A stretch of DNA of 64,000 bases, from contig CBDCYD010000016.1 in the NCBI GenBank assembly GCA_965224045.1, positions 1 through 64,000 on the forward strand. The letters are read 5' to 3'. This DNA is from Tectiglobus sp965224045. GTDB taxonomy: Bacteria > Pseudomonadota > Alphaproteobacteria > Rhizobiales > Hyphomicrobiaceae. Positions 8,885-16,983 of this stretch are shown here, one piece after another; the first letter of the stretch is position 1; each line of letters starts with the position of its first letter. The notes under the pieces were generated by a model. It was not told the DNA's origin and searched no databases. It saw nothing but the letters and a program-made list of their open reading frames with translations. The position numbers and the translations under genes are program-made.

Positions 8885-9277
8885 ACCCGTTGCCCCACGA
8901 TCTCAGAATAGTTGGAGTTGGATTTGTAGGATCGTGTACAACACAATATTCCAGTGAGAAAACCTTTCTTCTCGTTGCACTCCCCGATGTTGTGTCTGGC
9001 TGTGGATAAATGGTGCATCAAACGACTTGAGCCACGTTCGATAAGCGCAAGTACCCGATGTGGCAAACCGTGTCATCGCCGTCACTAGGAATCGCATCAG
9101 AGTAGTCGATGGCCTCGTTTGTCAGCGATGGCCCCGCCCGCAAAGTCCGATTTCATGCTCCCACGGTACTCTCTCATAAGTTGGGTGCTATTTTGGCCGA
9201 ATACTGATAGATTCGCATCACCCTAGGGCATCAACCCCCGGGGCATCGCGATGCTCCTCAACACGAGGAGCTTCGTG
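8885..9277. other. intergenic region between avcD-like and alpA-like genes
   Basis: This divergent gap of about 390 bases has no supported gene; small frames on the minus strand have no recognisable product. It must hold the promoters of both flanking genes. In known AvcID systems an RNA antitoxin is encoded just upstream of the deaminase, so this is where one would be expected, but I cannot demonstrate an RNA by reading alone. Confidence 0.5.
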
Positions 9278-9469
9278 ATGAAGAAGATGTTGAGCAAGCG
9301 CCAGGTGAAGGAGTTAGTCCTGTACTCTCCCCAACACATCGCGCGCCTGGAAGCCGCCGGCCAATTCCCTAAGCGGGTACAGCTGGGCGCCAACCGGGTG
9401 GGATGGATTGAGGAAGAAGTGCAGGAGTGGCTTCAGCAACGCATCGATGCGCGTGACCAGCAGCACTAA
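9278..9469 (+). CDS. AlpA-family transcriptional regulator
   Basis: A 63-residue winged/MerR-like helix-turn-helix protein. Its middle has the AlpA pattern: a recognition segment around SPQHIARLEAAGQFPKRV, then GWIEEEVQEWL. AlpA proteins are small regulators in P4-like and genomic islands that often control integrase or excision genes. The ATG at 9278 has AGGAG seven bases upstream and is preferred to 9251. Two hairpins immediately downstream probably end its transcript. Its target in this element is unknown. Confidence 0.85.
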   Translation: MKKMLSKRQVKELVLYSPQHIARLEAAGQFPKRVQLGANRVGWIEEEVQEWLQQRIDARDQQH

Positions 9470-9470
9470 C

Positions 9471-9526
9471 GCTTCTCTTTGAGAAGCCCCAGAGGATCGA
9501 TCCGGCCGGGTCGGTCCTCGTTCTTT
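9471..9526 (+). terminator. tandem hairpins after alpA, the second followed by a T-rich run
   Basis: Two bases after the alpA stop is a perfect 7-bp hairpin with a 3-base loop (9471-9487). A second stem, GAGGATCGA (9492-9500) with TCGGTCCTC (9511-9519), is followed by a T-rich run at 9521-9526. The second has the form of a rho-independent terminator for alpA. Confidence 0.65.
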
Positions 9527-9527
9527 T

Positions 9528-9562
9528 CTGGGGGATGTGCATGGGGATACCGTATCCCCCAG
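9528..9562. repeat. inverted repeat with interleaved GGGGAT/ATCCCC units
   Basis: CTGGGGGAT (9528-9536) and ATCCCCCAG (9554-9562) are perfect inverted arms. A second GGGGAT lies between them, and another ATCCCC follows at about 9566-9571. The site is upstream of the membrane-protein/ATPase pair and could be an operator or processing site. No protein can be assigned. Confidence 0.5.
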
Positions 9563-9682
9563 ACTATCCCCAAGCTTCTGATGCTCAGCATTGCTCATAG
9601 CACTGCATATCAGTAACGTTTCCTGATGAATAACTGCGCGAATCACAAAGGAGCGAAACTGCTTTGTGATCAGGAGGCGGTA

Positions 9683-10228
9683 ATGAATTTGTTGCTTGAG
9701 CGGGACCAGAAGAGTGCCGCGATCTTTTCCTTGATACCGCTACGGATTGGAAGCGGCGTCACCTTCACCCTTCACGCCACCTTGGAGCTGGACGAAGAAG
9801 AAAAGGCCCTCATTCAGAAATACAACTTCACCAAATCAGCCTTGGTCGTCTCTGATCCAATCGAGGACCTGAAGCAGAGCTTCCGCCCGGCTTTTGTGCT
9901 CGGCCTGGTGGCTTTCTTGGTTGTCTGGATCGTTGCCACGGTTAGCTGGGCTTTCACCCTGGGTGTGTTGGTCACCCTCGTCATGACCGGCGTTTATTTC
10001 AAAACGTTGCGCGAGCAGATCATTGTGAGTGAGCTGTTGGAGAACGGCCGGAAGTTCCGTTGCGACAGCATTGTCGAACTGGTCAAGAAGGAAGCGTATC
10101 TGCAGAATGTTTGCGCCTACCTGCGCCAAGTGATTGAAAGCGCGAAGCACTGGGATGACCGGGAAGCTATTCCGATTCAACCGCTGGCCCCAGAAGAAGC
10201 CAAGGGTGCTCTCCTGAAGGCCGCCTAG
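9683..10228 (+). CDS. membrane protein partnered with a TraD/HerA-like ATPase
   Basis: The 181-residue protein has two close hydrophobic helices at about residues 70-108 (a hairpin in the membrane) and soluble N- and C-terminal parts. The ATG at 9683 follows AGGAGG and is preferred to 9626. One base separates its stop from the start of the 707-residue ATPase, indicating tight coupling. It probably anchors the ATPase to the inner membrane, like small partners of coupling proteins. No family was recognised, so the role rests on topology and context. Confidence 0.65.
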   Translation: MNLLLERDQKSAAIFSLIPLRIGSGVTFTLHATLELDEEEKALIQKYNFTKSALVVSDPIEDLKQSFRPAFVLGLVAFLVVWIVATVSWAFTLGVLVTLVMTGVYFKTLREQIIVSELLENGRKFRCDSIVELVKKEAYLQNVCAYLRQVIESAKHWDDREAIPIQPLAPEEAKGALLKAA

Positions 10229-10229
10229 T

Positions 10230-12353
10230 ATGAGCTTCCGGCCATTTTATGAAGGCTGGGATATTCCCGGCCGCCTGTCACGTCAGGTTCGCAAGGGCTT
10301 TGCCGGGATCGGACTCAATCGTGACCTCGGGGCGGCGGTCAGGTTGGCTGAGGCCATTGAGCGGAAGCTTGTTGATCAAGGTCTCGCTGATGAAGTAGGC
10401 CAAGATGAACTGGCACGCCGAATTGCTGTGGCTACAGCTGAACACCTTGGTGCAAGTGATCTGAACAGTCGCTTCGTCAATCATCTGGCCGCCATCATGG
10501 CCGACCTTTTTGTCAGCGAGGGCTGGTTCGCGTTGCCAGACACCGACCAACTCGATGGCCTCACCAGATCAGAACTCTGGCAGCTGGAAGATCACCTGAA
10601 GCGGGCCGAGGCGATAATTGATCGTCTTGATCTCGTTGAGAGCCAAGCGGCCGATTTCTTGACAGCTCTTGCAGCACCACTGGTGGAGCAGCACCCGAAA
10701 CTCCTGCATGATGGTGAAACTGGCGGGTACGCCATCTGCTTCTCCGCTGACCTAGCTGATCTGTTGCAGAATGCCCCGGCCTTGGTCGAACAGTGGCTGC
10801 AACTGCCTTTTGCGCCGGAGTTTGATGAGCTGCAGCTGTTGCCACGGTTGCGGCAGCGACTGCAATTCAACGTTCATGTTGCCTCCGGTGGCATTCCCGG
10901 TGATCCAAGTAGCGTCAGGACGCCGAAACTGCCTACGCGGCAGACAAGTATGTCTGACAGTGCCATCCTGAATGCGTATCTGGATGGCACGCCACTGCTG
11001 CAACTGCCGAACTGTGCAATTGACATTGCCCTGCCACAGCAGACGCGCTTTGAGCACATGCACATCGTGGCTGGTTCCGGTCACGGCAAGACCCAGACAT
11101 TGCAGCATCTCATTCTGCATGATTTGGAGACGGTAGCTCGTGGCGAAGCCTCAATCATCGTCATTGATAGCCAGAGCGATCTCATCAACAACATTGCTGG
11201 CTTAGATGTCTTTGCGCCAGGTGGTGTACTCGATGGCCGGTTGGTGTTGATTGATCCCACCGACATCGAATGGCCGGTGGCTCTTAATCTGTTTGATGCT
11301 GGCCTGGATCGACTGGATCAGTACTCGCCGCTTGATCGGGAACGGCTCACAAACTCCATAATGGAATTGTATGACTTTGTGCTGGGGTCACTGCTTGATG
11401 CCGGCATGACGCAGAAACAGACCGTGATCTTCCGGTACATCACACGACTGTTGCTGCATATTCCTGGCGCCACCATCCACACACTCAGAGAATTGCTCGA
11501 AGATGGCGGCTATGAACGCTATTGCCAGTACATCGAGAAGCTGCAAGGCTCGGCCCGGGCCTTCTTTGAGAATGAATTCAACGGCAAGGAATTTGCCGGC
11601 ACCAAGCGCCAGGTGTTGCGTCGTCTCTATGGCATTCTTGAAAACCAGACCTTCGAGCGCATGTTCTCGCACGAGAAGTGCAAGGTTGATCTCTTTACCG
11701 AGATGAACGCCGGGAAAGTGATCCTGATCAACACGGCCAAGGACCTGCTGAAGGAGAGCGGTACAGAGATCTTTGGCCGATTCTTTATCGCCATGATCAC
11801 CCAGGCGGCGCAGGAACGAGCCGTGTTGCCGGCTTCCGAGCGCCTCCCCACCTTTGTCTATGTCGACGAAGCCAACGACTACTTTGATCGCAATCTGGGA
11901 ATCATTCTCTCCCAAGCCCGGAAGTACAACGTGGGCATGGTGCTGGCGCATCAATTCCTCGGCCAGCTGGAACCCAAGCTCTACGAGGCCATTGCAGCAA
12001 ACACCGCCATCAAGTTTGCTGGTGGTGTCTCTGCCAAGGATGCCAGAGCGCTGGCATCCGATCTGCGCACCGATCCTGGCTTCATTGAGCGGCAGTCAAG
12101 GTTGTCCTTTGCTGCCCTTATCAAAGGACGGCATGAGCAGGCGGTTTCGCTGGCTACCGAACCAGCGCAGATGGAAGCACGGCAACAGATGTCCCAAGAG
12201 CAGCGTGAGCAAGTACGGGATCGGATGCGGGAGCGCTATGCTGTCCATTACACCGAGCTGTTCCAGGATCAGGCAGTGTCAGCGATGCCGGAAGACCAAA
12301 CATCAACGAAAGAACCGGCTGAAGTGGATGATGGTGAGCCGATGCGGTGGTGA
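10230..12353 (+). CDS. TraD/HerA-like P-loop ATPase
   Basis: The 707-residue protein has a Walker A GSGHGKT at residues 282-288. Farther on it has a Walker B-type segment (LPTFVYVDEAND) and a sensor-like region around VLAHQF, as in FtsK/HerA/VirD4-type DNA-translocating ATPases. The N-terminal 240 residues are family-specific and of unknown function. It starts two bases after the membrane protein stop. Such ATPases couple or pump DNA during conjugation or are repurposed in defence. No relaxase is nearby. A second, shorter relative is at 19670-20851. Confidence 0.75.
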   Translation: MSFRPFYEGWDIPGRLSRQVRKGFAGIGLNRDLGAAVRLAEAIERKLVDQGLADEVGQDELARRIAVATAEHLGASDLNSRFVNHLAAIMADLFVSEGWFALPDTDQLDGLTRSELWQLEDHLKRAEAIIDRLDLVESQAADFLTALAAPLVEQHPKLLHDGETGGYAICFSADLADLLQNAPALVEQWLQLPFAPEFDELQLLPRLRQRLQFNVHVASGGIPGDPSSVRTPKLPTRQTSMSDSAILNAYLDGTPLLQLPNCAIDIALPQQTRFEHMHIVAGSGHGKTQTLQHLILHDLETVARGEASIIVIDSQSDLINNIAGLDVFAPGGVLDGRLVLIDPTDIEWPVALNLFDAGLDRLDQYSPLDRERLTNSIMELYDFVLGSLLDAGMTQKQTVIFRYITRLLLHIPGATIHTLRELLEDGGYERYCQYIEKLQGSARAFFENEFNGKEFAGTKRQVLRRLYGILENQTFERMFSHEKCKVDLFTEMNAGKVILINTAKDLLKESGTEIFGRFFIAMITQAAQERAVLPASERLPTFVYVDEANDYFDRNLGIILSQARKYNVGMVLAHQFLGQLEPKLYEAIAANTAIKFAGGVSAKDARALASDLRTDPGFIERQSRLSFAALIKGRHEQAVSLATEPAQMEARQQMSQEQREQVRDRMRERYAVHYTELFQDQAVSAMPEDQTSTKEPAEVDDGEPMRW

Positions 12354-12374
12354 GCCGTCAACTTTCGTTTGCGC

Positions 12375-12390
12375 AACCGATATATCGGTT
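12375..12390. repeat. perfect 16-bp palindrome between convergent genes
   Basis: AACCGATATATCGGTT sits between the converging ATPase and DUF6527 genes. There is no T-run, so it is not a classical terminator, though its position suits transcript end or protein binding. Function not assigned. Confidence 0.45.
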
Positions 12391-12432
12391 CTGAGATGTC
12401 TCTAATGCCCGCTTGCCGCATGCCACTAAACA

Positions 12433-12852
12433 TTAATTGCCGAACAGCCTTCCCCAGATTTTACCAATGAAACTTTTGCGCTTCTGCCAGCCCGCAGGAG
12501 ATGAAGACTGCGGCTCAAACTGTTCGTGCTCTTGTTTGGTAAGTCGGTTCTGTGCTCTACCTGTTTGAATTTGCTCGACAGACCATTGATCTGCCCACAG
12601 GATCGAATTGTTCCTTAACCAATAATGAGATTGGCAATCAAAACTCCAATTCCCAACTGATGGGTAAAGTGACACTGATTCACCGTCGTATGTTATTTTC
12701 CAGTCAGTTGGACTCAATGGTGTCACTACTTCTCGTCCGCAACCACAACAACAAAGATGAACAGCCGTAGCGTAGTCAATTGAAATATATAATTTACTTT
12801 CTTCTAGTTTTGACGGAATAGATTTCACGAATTCATAATTTATTCTACTCAT
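12433..12852 (-). CDS. DUF6527-family protein of the ubiquitin-like operon
   Basis: This 139-residue protein is the last gene of the ubiquitin-like cassette. Its ATG at 12852 overlaps the E1 stop by eight bases, which indicates coupling; an earlier in-frame ATG at 12858 also exists. A cysteine cluster (Cys34, 35, 36, 38), Ser65, Cys73 and the motif SHYW (75-78) stand out, along with several conserved-looking Trp. This matches what I recall of DUF6527, which repeatedly co-occurs with multi-ubiquitin and ThiF genes. From memory, in related noncanonical cassettes it may act as a Ubl-processing peptidase; that function is not proven here. Confidence 0.75.
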   Translation of the reverse strand: MSRINYEFVKSIPSKLEESKLYISIDYATAVHLCCCGCGREVVTPLSPTDWKITYDGESVSLYPSVGNWSFDCQSHYWLRNNSILWADQWSVEQIQTGRAQNRLTKQEHEQFEPQSSSPAGWQKRKSFIGKIWGRLFGN

Positions 12853-14032
12853 TTTCATTTTTCTTATCTCTATTATCGATTTTGTTGCCGTCGATTGTGT
12901 AGTTGCAATCGTATTCTTGTTCAAAATCGATGTAGAATCCGAAAATTTTCTTCCACTTGATGACAGCAAGTGATGCATTCAGTGCATTGAGTTCAGCAAC
13001 TTGAATGTTTTGTGCGTAAATATCGTCAGGTTCAGCGCTTGCGAATCCAACTCTGCTCCTGAGATGGTCTCGCTTTTGCGACGTGCTCGTCGTGACCCTC
13101 ACAACTCCCAAGAGTTTGTCGTCAACCATCTGGATACCCATACCGACATCGATGAACGGTATGTGATCACTCTCAAGTCTCTCCACAATTGGTCCTTTGG
13201 CATCTCCCGAATCAATACAAATAAAAACAAAGCTCATCTCACTTAGCTGGTGGGCGTTATCTTCATCAATATAGCTGGGATGCGAGAAGATGTTTTTGCG
13301 CATCGGCGCGTAAAGCTCGGCGTAGTAGTCTACTTTCTTCGGGCGACTTCTGAGGACATTTATTGATGGCGCACCCGGCGCCCTGAAACTGCTATGCTGC
13401 AGCATGTCGTCGCCGTCAAAAAGGTGAAGCTCTTTGATCGGTGTCTTGGCAATCAGATCCAGAACATACGAGCCGGTGCCGCCCAGGCCGACAATTCCTA
13501 CCTTGTCTAGGGCGAGCTTATTCGTGATCGCGGCGATACCCGCACGCGTCGAGGCTGTATCATGATAATGAAAGACGGCCTCTTCTGCATCTGTGTCAAT
13601 TGAGATGTGGGTCCTGGCTGTTGCTTCCAGATCGATTTTCCTTGCAAATCCGGAAATCAGCTCGGCATAGGTTGTCATCTTATGTTCGTAATCACGGTAG
13701 CCTTCCGGAGGCTTACACGAAAATGAGTGATCAACGACCAAGCCATTGCCCAAGTCCTTGCGCTGGCTGGTATGCTCCAATTGCTTTATCTTTTTGCCGC
13801 TTTCATCGCACGGATGTTCGCCGGCAAAATATGCAATGTGCTGACTCGGTCGTATGGTTTCTTCAGCGTTCAGTTCGAGAACAGATACGAGCGTCCCGCG
13901 TTTCACATGCCCTTGAGAATTGACGTATGGAATATTGGTAATGACGAGATGGCCGGATTTGACGGCCAACTCATACCCCGCCTTTACAAGGGCTTCTAAG
14001 TCAGCATTACGACTTATCAGTTGCTGTGACAT
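12845..14032 (-). CDS. E1-like ThiF-fold ubiquitin-like activating protein with N-terminal extension
   Basis: The 395-residue protein has an N-terminal region (about 1-160, what I recall as DUF6791) and a ThiF/E1 adenylation domain. The nucleotide loop GLGGTG lies at 182-187, the acidic DGDD around 206-209, and the substrate loop Arg at 217. E1 proteins adenylate the Ubl C-terminus and pass it on. Only four cysteines exist (75, 106, 272, 376), and none sits in the usual crossover-loop position, where TTSTSQKRDH is seen instead. It overlaps the Ubl gene by 26 bases and the DUF6527 gene by eight. Confidence 0.85.
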   Translation of the reverse strand: MSQQLISRNADLEALVKAGYELAVKSGHLVITNIPYVNSQGHVKRGTLVSVLELNAEETIRPSQHIAYFAGEHPCDESGKKIKQLEHTSQRKDLGNGLVVDHSFSCKPPEGYRDYEHKMTTYAELISGFARKIDLEATARTHISIDTDAEEAVFHYHDTASTRAGIAAITNKLALDKVGIVGLGGTGSYVLDLIAKTPIKELHLFDGDDMLQHSSFRAPGAPSINVLRSRPKKVDYYAELYAPMRKNIFSHPSYIDEDNAHQLSEMSFVFICIDSGDAKGPIVERLESDHIPFIDVGMGIQMVDDKLLGVVRVTTSTSQKRDHLRSRVGFASAEPDDIYAQNIQVAELNALNASLAVIKWKKIFGFYIDFEQEYDCNYTIDGNKIDNRDKKNENE

Positions 14033-14267
14033 TGAAGATCATGCCCTTTTTGACCTTAACACTTTCGCCCTCGTCCAAGGTGCCTTCGGGTTTATTGCCT
14101 TGCCCTCTTCGATAGGTGATCGTGAAGCAAATCAGTGGCCCAGAAGGCGGATTTTCAAACGCCAGCTTGATTAGCTCATCGTAGCTAAGATCTTTGTCGT
14201 CAACTTCCTTCTCTCGACCATTGATGACGATCGTGATGGTTTTGTCCTTATCTTTTATTTCTGCCAT
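14007..14267 (-). CDS. single-domain bacterial ubiquitin-like protein (multi-ubiquitin family)
   Basis: The 86-residue product has a beta-grasp-like pattern of alternating strands around a short helix (residues about 27-37), as in the bacterial multi-ubiquitin family, but with one copy only. It ends TATDKS, without a di-Gly tail, so it may be processed or use another C-terminus. The ATG at 14267 has AAAGG upstream and lies 17 bases after the DUF2188 stop. Position between DUF2188 and E1 genes supports its role as the conjugated modifier. Confidence 0.8.
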   Translation of the reverse strand: MAEIKDKDKTITIVINGREKEVDDKDLSYDELIKLAFENPPSGPLICFTITYRRGQGNKPEGTLDEGESVKVKKGMIFNVTATDKS

Positions 14268-14283
14268 TTCATTGACCTTTCGC

Positions 14284-14511
14284 TCAGCCCTTTGGTGGAT
14301 ATGGGTCGTTCCCGTGAGAATCCCGCGCTCGGATTTTTCCATCTCGACCATGAATGAATAGCTCGCCGCCTTGGCTGCGCGAGAGCTGGCGGCCGTGGTT
14401 GATTGCTTCACGCTGAGTCGGATGAACTGACGAGGCTCGGCTCGCCCCAGCCCCCTTTACCGCCCAGCCATCGGCGTGGGGAACAACATGCTTGTTACGA
14501 TGGCGCGCCAT
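14284..14511 (-). CDS. DUF2188-family small protein, first gene of the ubiquitin-like operon
   Basis: The 75-residue protein has the DUF2188 pattern: W-V-K near residues 16-19, AINHGRQLSR, and ELFIHGRDGKI ending in a YPPKG tail. The ATG at 14511 has AGGAGG about seven bases upstream. It heads the minus-strand cassette and starts 155 bases from the divergent XRE gene. DUF2188 proteins are small and of unknown function; its regular place before the Ubl suggests a partner or substrate, which is inference. Confidence 0.75.
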   Translation of the reverse strand: MARHRNKHVVPHADGWAVKGAGASRASSVHPTQREAINHGRQLSRSQGGELFIHGRDGKIRARDSHGNDPYPPKG

Positions 14512-14665
14512 AGCGACCTCCTCTTGCAGTTTGTGGTTGACGCCAGACACGATGAGTGATTCAGTTTTTAGTGTTTCGTTGACTGGTACACCTAACAGCA
14601 TTGGTCGCGTCTGTCCAGTGTGTAAATCACTAATACCAGCATGCGGTTCACATTGGGAGGTTTTC
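14512..14665. promoter_or_regulatory. divergent promoter region with an inverted repeat
   Basis: This 154-base gap separates the ubiquitin-like operon from the XRE/ImmA-IrrE pair. ACTGG (14582-14586) and CCAGT (14615-14619) are inverted arms with TACA/TGT flanks, and TTAGTG and CACTAA also mirror each other. The XRE protein is a natural candidate to bind here. No convincing -35/-10 pair was fixed. Confidence 0.45.
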
Positions 14666-14983
14666 ATGAAGATCGATGACTTAGCGCCATTGGTGCTTAG
14701 GAAGCGCGGAAACATGGGAGTACGCGCCGCTGCAAAGGAAATCGGAATCAGCCCCACAACGCTTACCAGGATTGAAAAAGGCAACGTTCCGGATGTTGCA
14801 ACAATTGAAAAGATTTGTGCTTGGCTAGGAGAGGAGCCAGCTCAATTCACCGGTGTTGGGACTTTGCAGATTGCATTTAAGAACAAGAAGACTGTTCCGC
14901 CACACACGGCCAAGTCGCTGGCAAAGCTAATCGAAAAAGCGTCCGAGCAGTTTGCCGAACACATCAAAACAGTGGGCCACTAG
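14666..14983 (+). CDS. XRE-family transcriptional regulator
   Basis: The 105-residue protein carries an XRE helix-turn-helix around residues 14-45, with SPTTLTRIEKGNVPDV as the recognition portion. Start at 14666 is set by GGGAGG five bases upstream. It is followed directly by the ImmA/IrrE gene. Such pairs work as a repressor and the metalloprotease that cleaves it under stress, so the pair may switch the divergent ubiquitin-like operon. Confidence 0.85.
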   Translation: MKIDDLAPLVLRKRGNMGVRAAAKEIGISPTTLTRIEKGNVPDVATIEKICAWLGEEPAQFTGVGTLQIAFKNKKTVPPHTAKSLAKLIEKASEQFAEHIKTVGH

Positions 14984-15559
14984 ATGCCATTTCGCCGAGG
15001 TTTCAAATCGCAATGTGAGCGTCGCTCCGTTGAGATCCGGAAGGATCTCGGCCTTTCTCAGGATGCACCGCTTTCTGCGCTCACCTTGGCAGAACACATG
15101 GACCTGACGGTGTGGTCTACAACTGAGGTCTCTGGCCTTACCGTAGACGACCTCAACAATCTCAATCACAATGACGGTGATTCGTGGTCAGCGCTGACCA
15201 TGCGAATGGGCACTAGTCATCTCATTGTGTACAAGGACGCAGCTTCAAAGCCTCGCATAAACAGCGTGGTGATGCATGAGATTGCTCATATTACGCTTGG
15301 ACACGAGCTGGCCGATGCTTGCATCCTTGATGATGGCTCGCTGGTTCCAAGCAATTTCAGTCAAGACCAAGAAGACGAAGCTGATTGGTTAGCCGGTACG
15401 CTGCTCCTGCCACGTCCTGCGTTGATAACCATCCGAAAAAGAGGCCTTAGCAATTCCGAGGCGCGAAGGCGGTACAAGGTCAGCAATGACATGCTGGAAT
15501 GGCGAATTCGAATGACAGGCATCGACTATCAACTCGGTCGAAAAGTCCGTCGCGGTTGA
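14984..15559 (+). CDS. ImmA/IrrE-family metallopeptidase
   Basis: The 191-residue protein has HEIAH at 98-102, the zinc-binding HExxH signature, with a downstream EDEADWLAGTLLLP segment typical of ImmA/IrrE. Its ATG abuts the XRE stop with no gap. In known systems the peptidase cleaves its cognate XRE repressor to release phage or element genes. Here it would link stress or infection sensing to the neighbouring operon; that link is inferred from position. Confidence 0.85.
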   Translation: MPFRRGFKSQCERRSVEIRKDLGLSQDAPLSALTLAEHMDLTVWSTTEVSGLTVDDLNNLNHNDGDSWSALTMRMGTSHLIVYKDAASKPRINSVVMHEIAHITLGHELADACILDDGSLVPSNFSQDQEDEADWLAGTLLLPRPALITIRKRGLSNSEARRRYKVSNDMLEWRIRMTGIDYQLGRKVRRG

Positions 15560-15603
15560 AACGTAAGATTGTTGATGATCAAAATGTGATCGGCGGAGTA
15601 TAG

Positions 15604-16509
15604 ATGGCCACTGCTTGGCACGGCGCCTCATACCAACGCATACCGAACGGTGACACCCTCTCGATTGTTTGCTTGGTGCAGAACATGACCAAGCTCACCT
15701 CACCATCGCCAACTGCACGTGATACAACTGGCCGCCGCTCACGTTTCATCCGCACACCAACCGGAAAGCGCATCGTTCTCGGTCGGCGTGACCTTGAAAT
15801 CCTGCACTGGCTCTATCGCTACCGGTATCTTCGGCAATCGCACTTGCAGGCGCTTCTGGAGCCACGATCAGTAAAGCGCTTTGTTGAACGTCTCGGCGAT
15901 GTTTTCCACGAAACCGGTTTCATCAATCGGCCCGCTGCCGAGAGCGGTTCTTTCGATCTGCGCTCAACACCGATGCTCTACGAGATCACATCGACCGGTA
16001 TTCATTGGCTGGTTGCACAAGATGCATTGCCTCATCGCGCAGTCACCTTTTCGTTTCAGTCGTGCCGGGCATATAGTCCCCAGCTGCCACACACCATGAT
16101 GATCATTGAAACCTTGCTGGCCATCGAGCGTGAGACGAGCAAACTGGTAGGGCAGCGGTTTGTGCCGGTCGACGAAATCTTGGCACGGGCGCCGGAGGTA
16201 GCTCGTAACGCAGCCAACCCTTTGGCTGTTCCTGCAGAAGTGATCGGTGGCCGCAAACATTCGCGGCAGAAAACCTGGCTCATCCCCGACGCCTTGTATG
16301 GCATTGAATATGACATAGACGGCGAGAAGCGGTACCGCTTCTGGGCCTTGGAATGCGAACGCACCTCACCGACCTGGCGCTCCACAAGTTCAGCTTCCAG
16401 CACCGCCAAGAAACGTGCCGCCTACAAAGCACTCATTGCCTCAAAGGCTTATCGCACGCACTGGGGTATTCCCAACTTAAGGCTAAACGTCGTGCGAGCA
16501 TCACTCTGA
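15604..16509 (+). CDS. replication-relaxation family protein
   Basis: The 301-residue protein starts at 15604 and has the Replic_Relax pattern: an N-terminal winged-helix part (RDLEILHWLYRYRYL) and a segment IPDALYGIEYD ahead of FWALECERTS. Such proteins are common in plasmids and integrative elements, with proposed roles in replication or DNA relaxation. The C-terminus ends at residue 301, overlapping by nine bases with the convergent 16501-16983 gene, and seems shorter than some relatives. No frameshift was found. Confidence 0.7.
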   Translation: MATAWHGASYQRIPNGDTLSIVCLVQNMTKLTSPSPTARDTTGRRSRFIRTPTGKRIVLGRRDLEILHWLYRYRYLRQSHLQALLEPRSVKRFVERLGDVFHETGFINRPAAESGSFDLRSTPMLYEITSTGIHWLVAQDALPHRAVTFSFQSCRAYSPQLPHTMMIIETLLAIERETSKLVGQRFVPVDEILARAPEVARNAANPLAVPAEVIGGRKHSRQKTWLIPDALYGIEYDIDGEKRYRFWALECERTSPTWRSTSSASSTAKKRAAYKALIASKAYRTHWGIPNLRLNVVRASL

Positions 16510-16983
16510 ACCATCCATTAGTTCCGGCTCATCGATCACTGACAACCCAAGCGCCAACGCCTCAAAGATGATCATGCGCTGGTCTTCCGTTTGCCACCAA
16601 TAACGTTTCGGCGGCAGAACGGCTTTCAGTTCCGGAAAACGTTTCGCTAATGCCGTTGCCTCCCTGAACTTGTTCGCGTGGCGTTGTTCTCGGATCGTGA
16701 GCGACCACGGTATATCGGCATCCTGCGCTGCCTTCATGATCTGGTTGATGAGACTGCGGGAATACTGCCCCTTCTTGCTCTCGTCGGTCACCAGTTCCGT
16801 GACGAGGAGTTCCGGCCGGTAGTATGCGATCTTCTTGGTCGTGTATTGGTAGGCCTGCCGAGGTGAATCACTGGCATCCTTGGAACTGCCCCAGTCAAAC
16901 GGTGTGCCGTCAATCAGGAAGACGTGGCCGATCTTGGTGCTAGCCGCTGCCACAGCGAGCACATTGCGATACTCAGTCCTCAT
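16501..16983 (-). CDS. RuvC/RNase H-like fold protein of unknown function
   Basis: The 160-residue protein begins with a strand (NVLAVAAASTKIGHVFLID), then DWG, then PELLVTEL followed by a long helix. This layout is like RuvC-type RNase H-fold proteins of conjugative elements, but the first catalytic Asp is replaced by Ala, so it may be inactive as a nuclease. Its start overlaps the end of the HTH gene by 11 bases, which makes them a two-gene operon. Identity beyond the fold is not claimed. Confidence 0.5.
   Translation of the reverse strand: MRTEYRNVLAVAAASTKIGHVFLIDGTPFDWGSSKDASDSPRQAYQYTTKKIAYYRPELLVTELVTDESKKGQYSRSLINQIMKAAQDADIPWSLTIREQRHANKFREATALAKRFPELKAVLPPKRYWWQTEDQRMIIFEALALGLSVIDEPELMDGSE

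Noticed and set aside
8839..9066. 75-residue minus-strand frame upstream of the AvcD-like gene
   Set aside because: Overlaps the avcD start and has no ribosome binding site or family resemblance.
12375..12390. Perfect palindrome as a rho-independent terminator
   Set aside because: No T-run follows on either strand, so only a repeat is reported.
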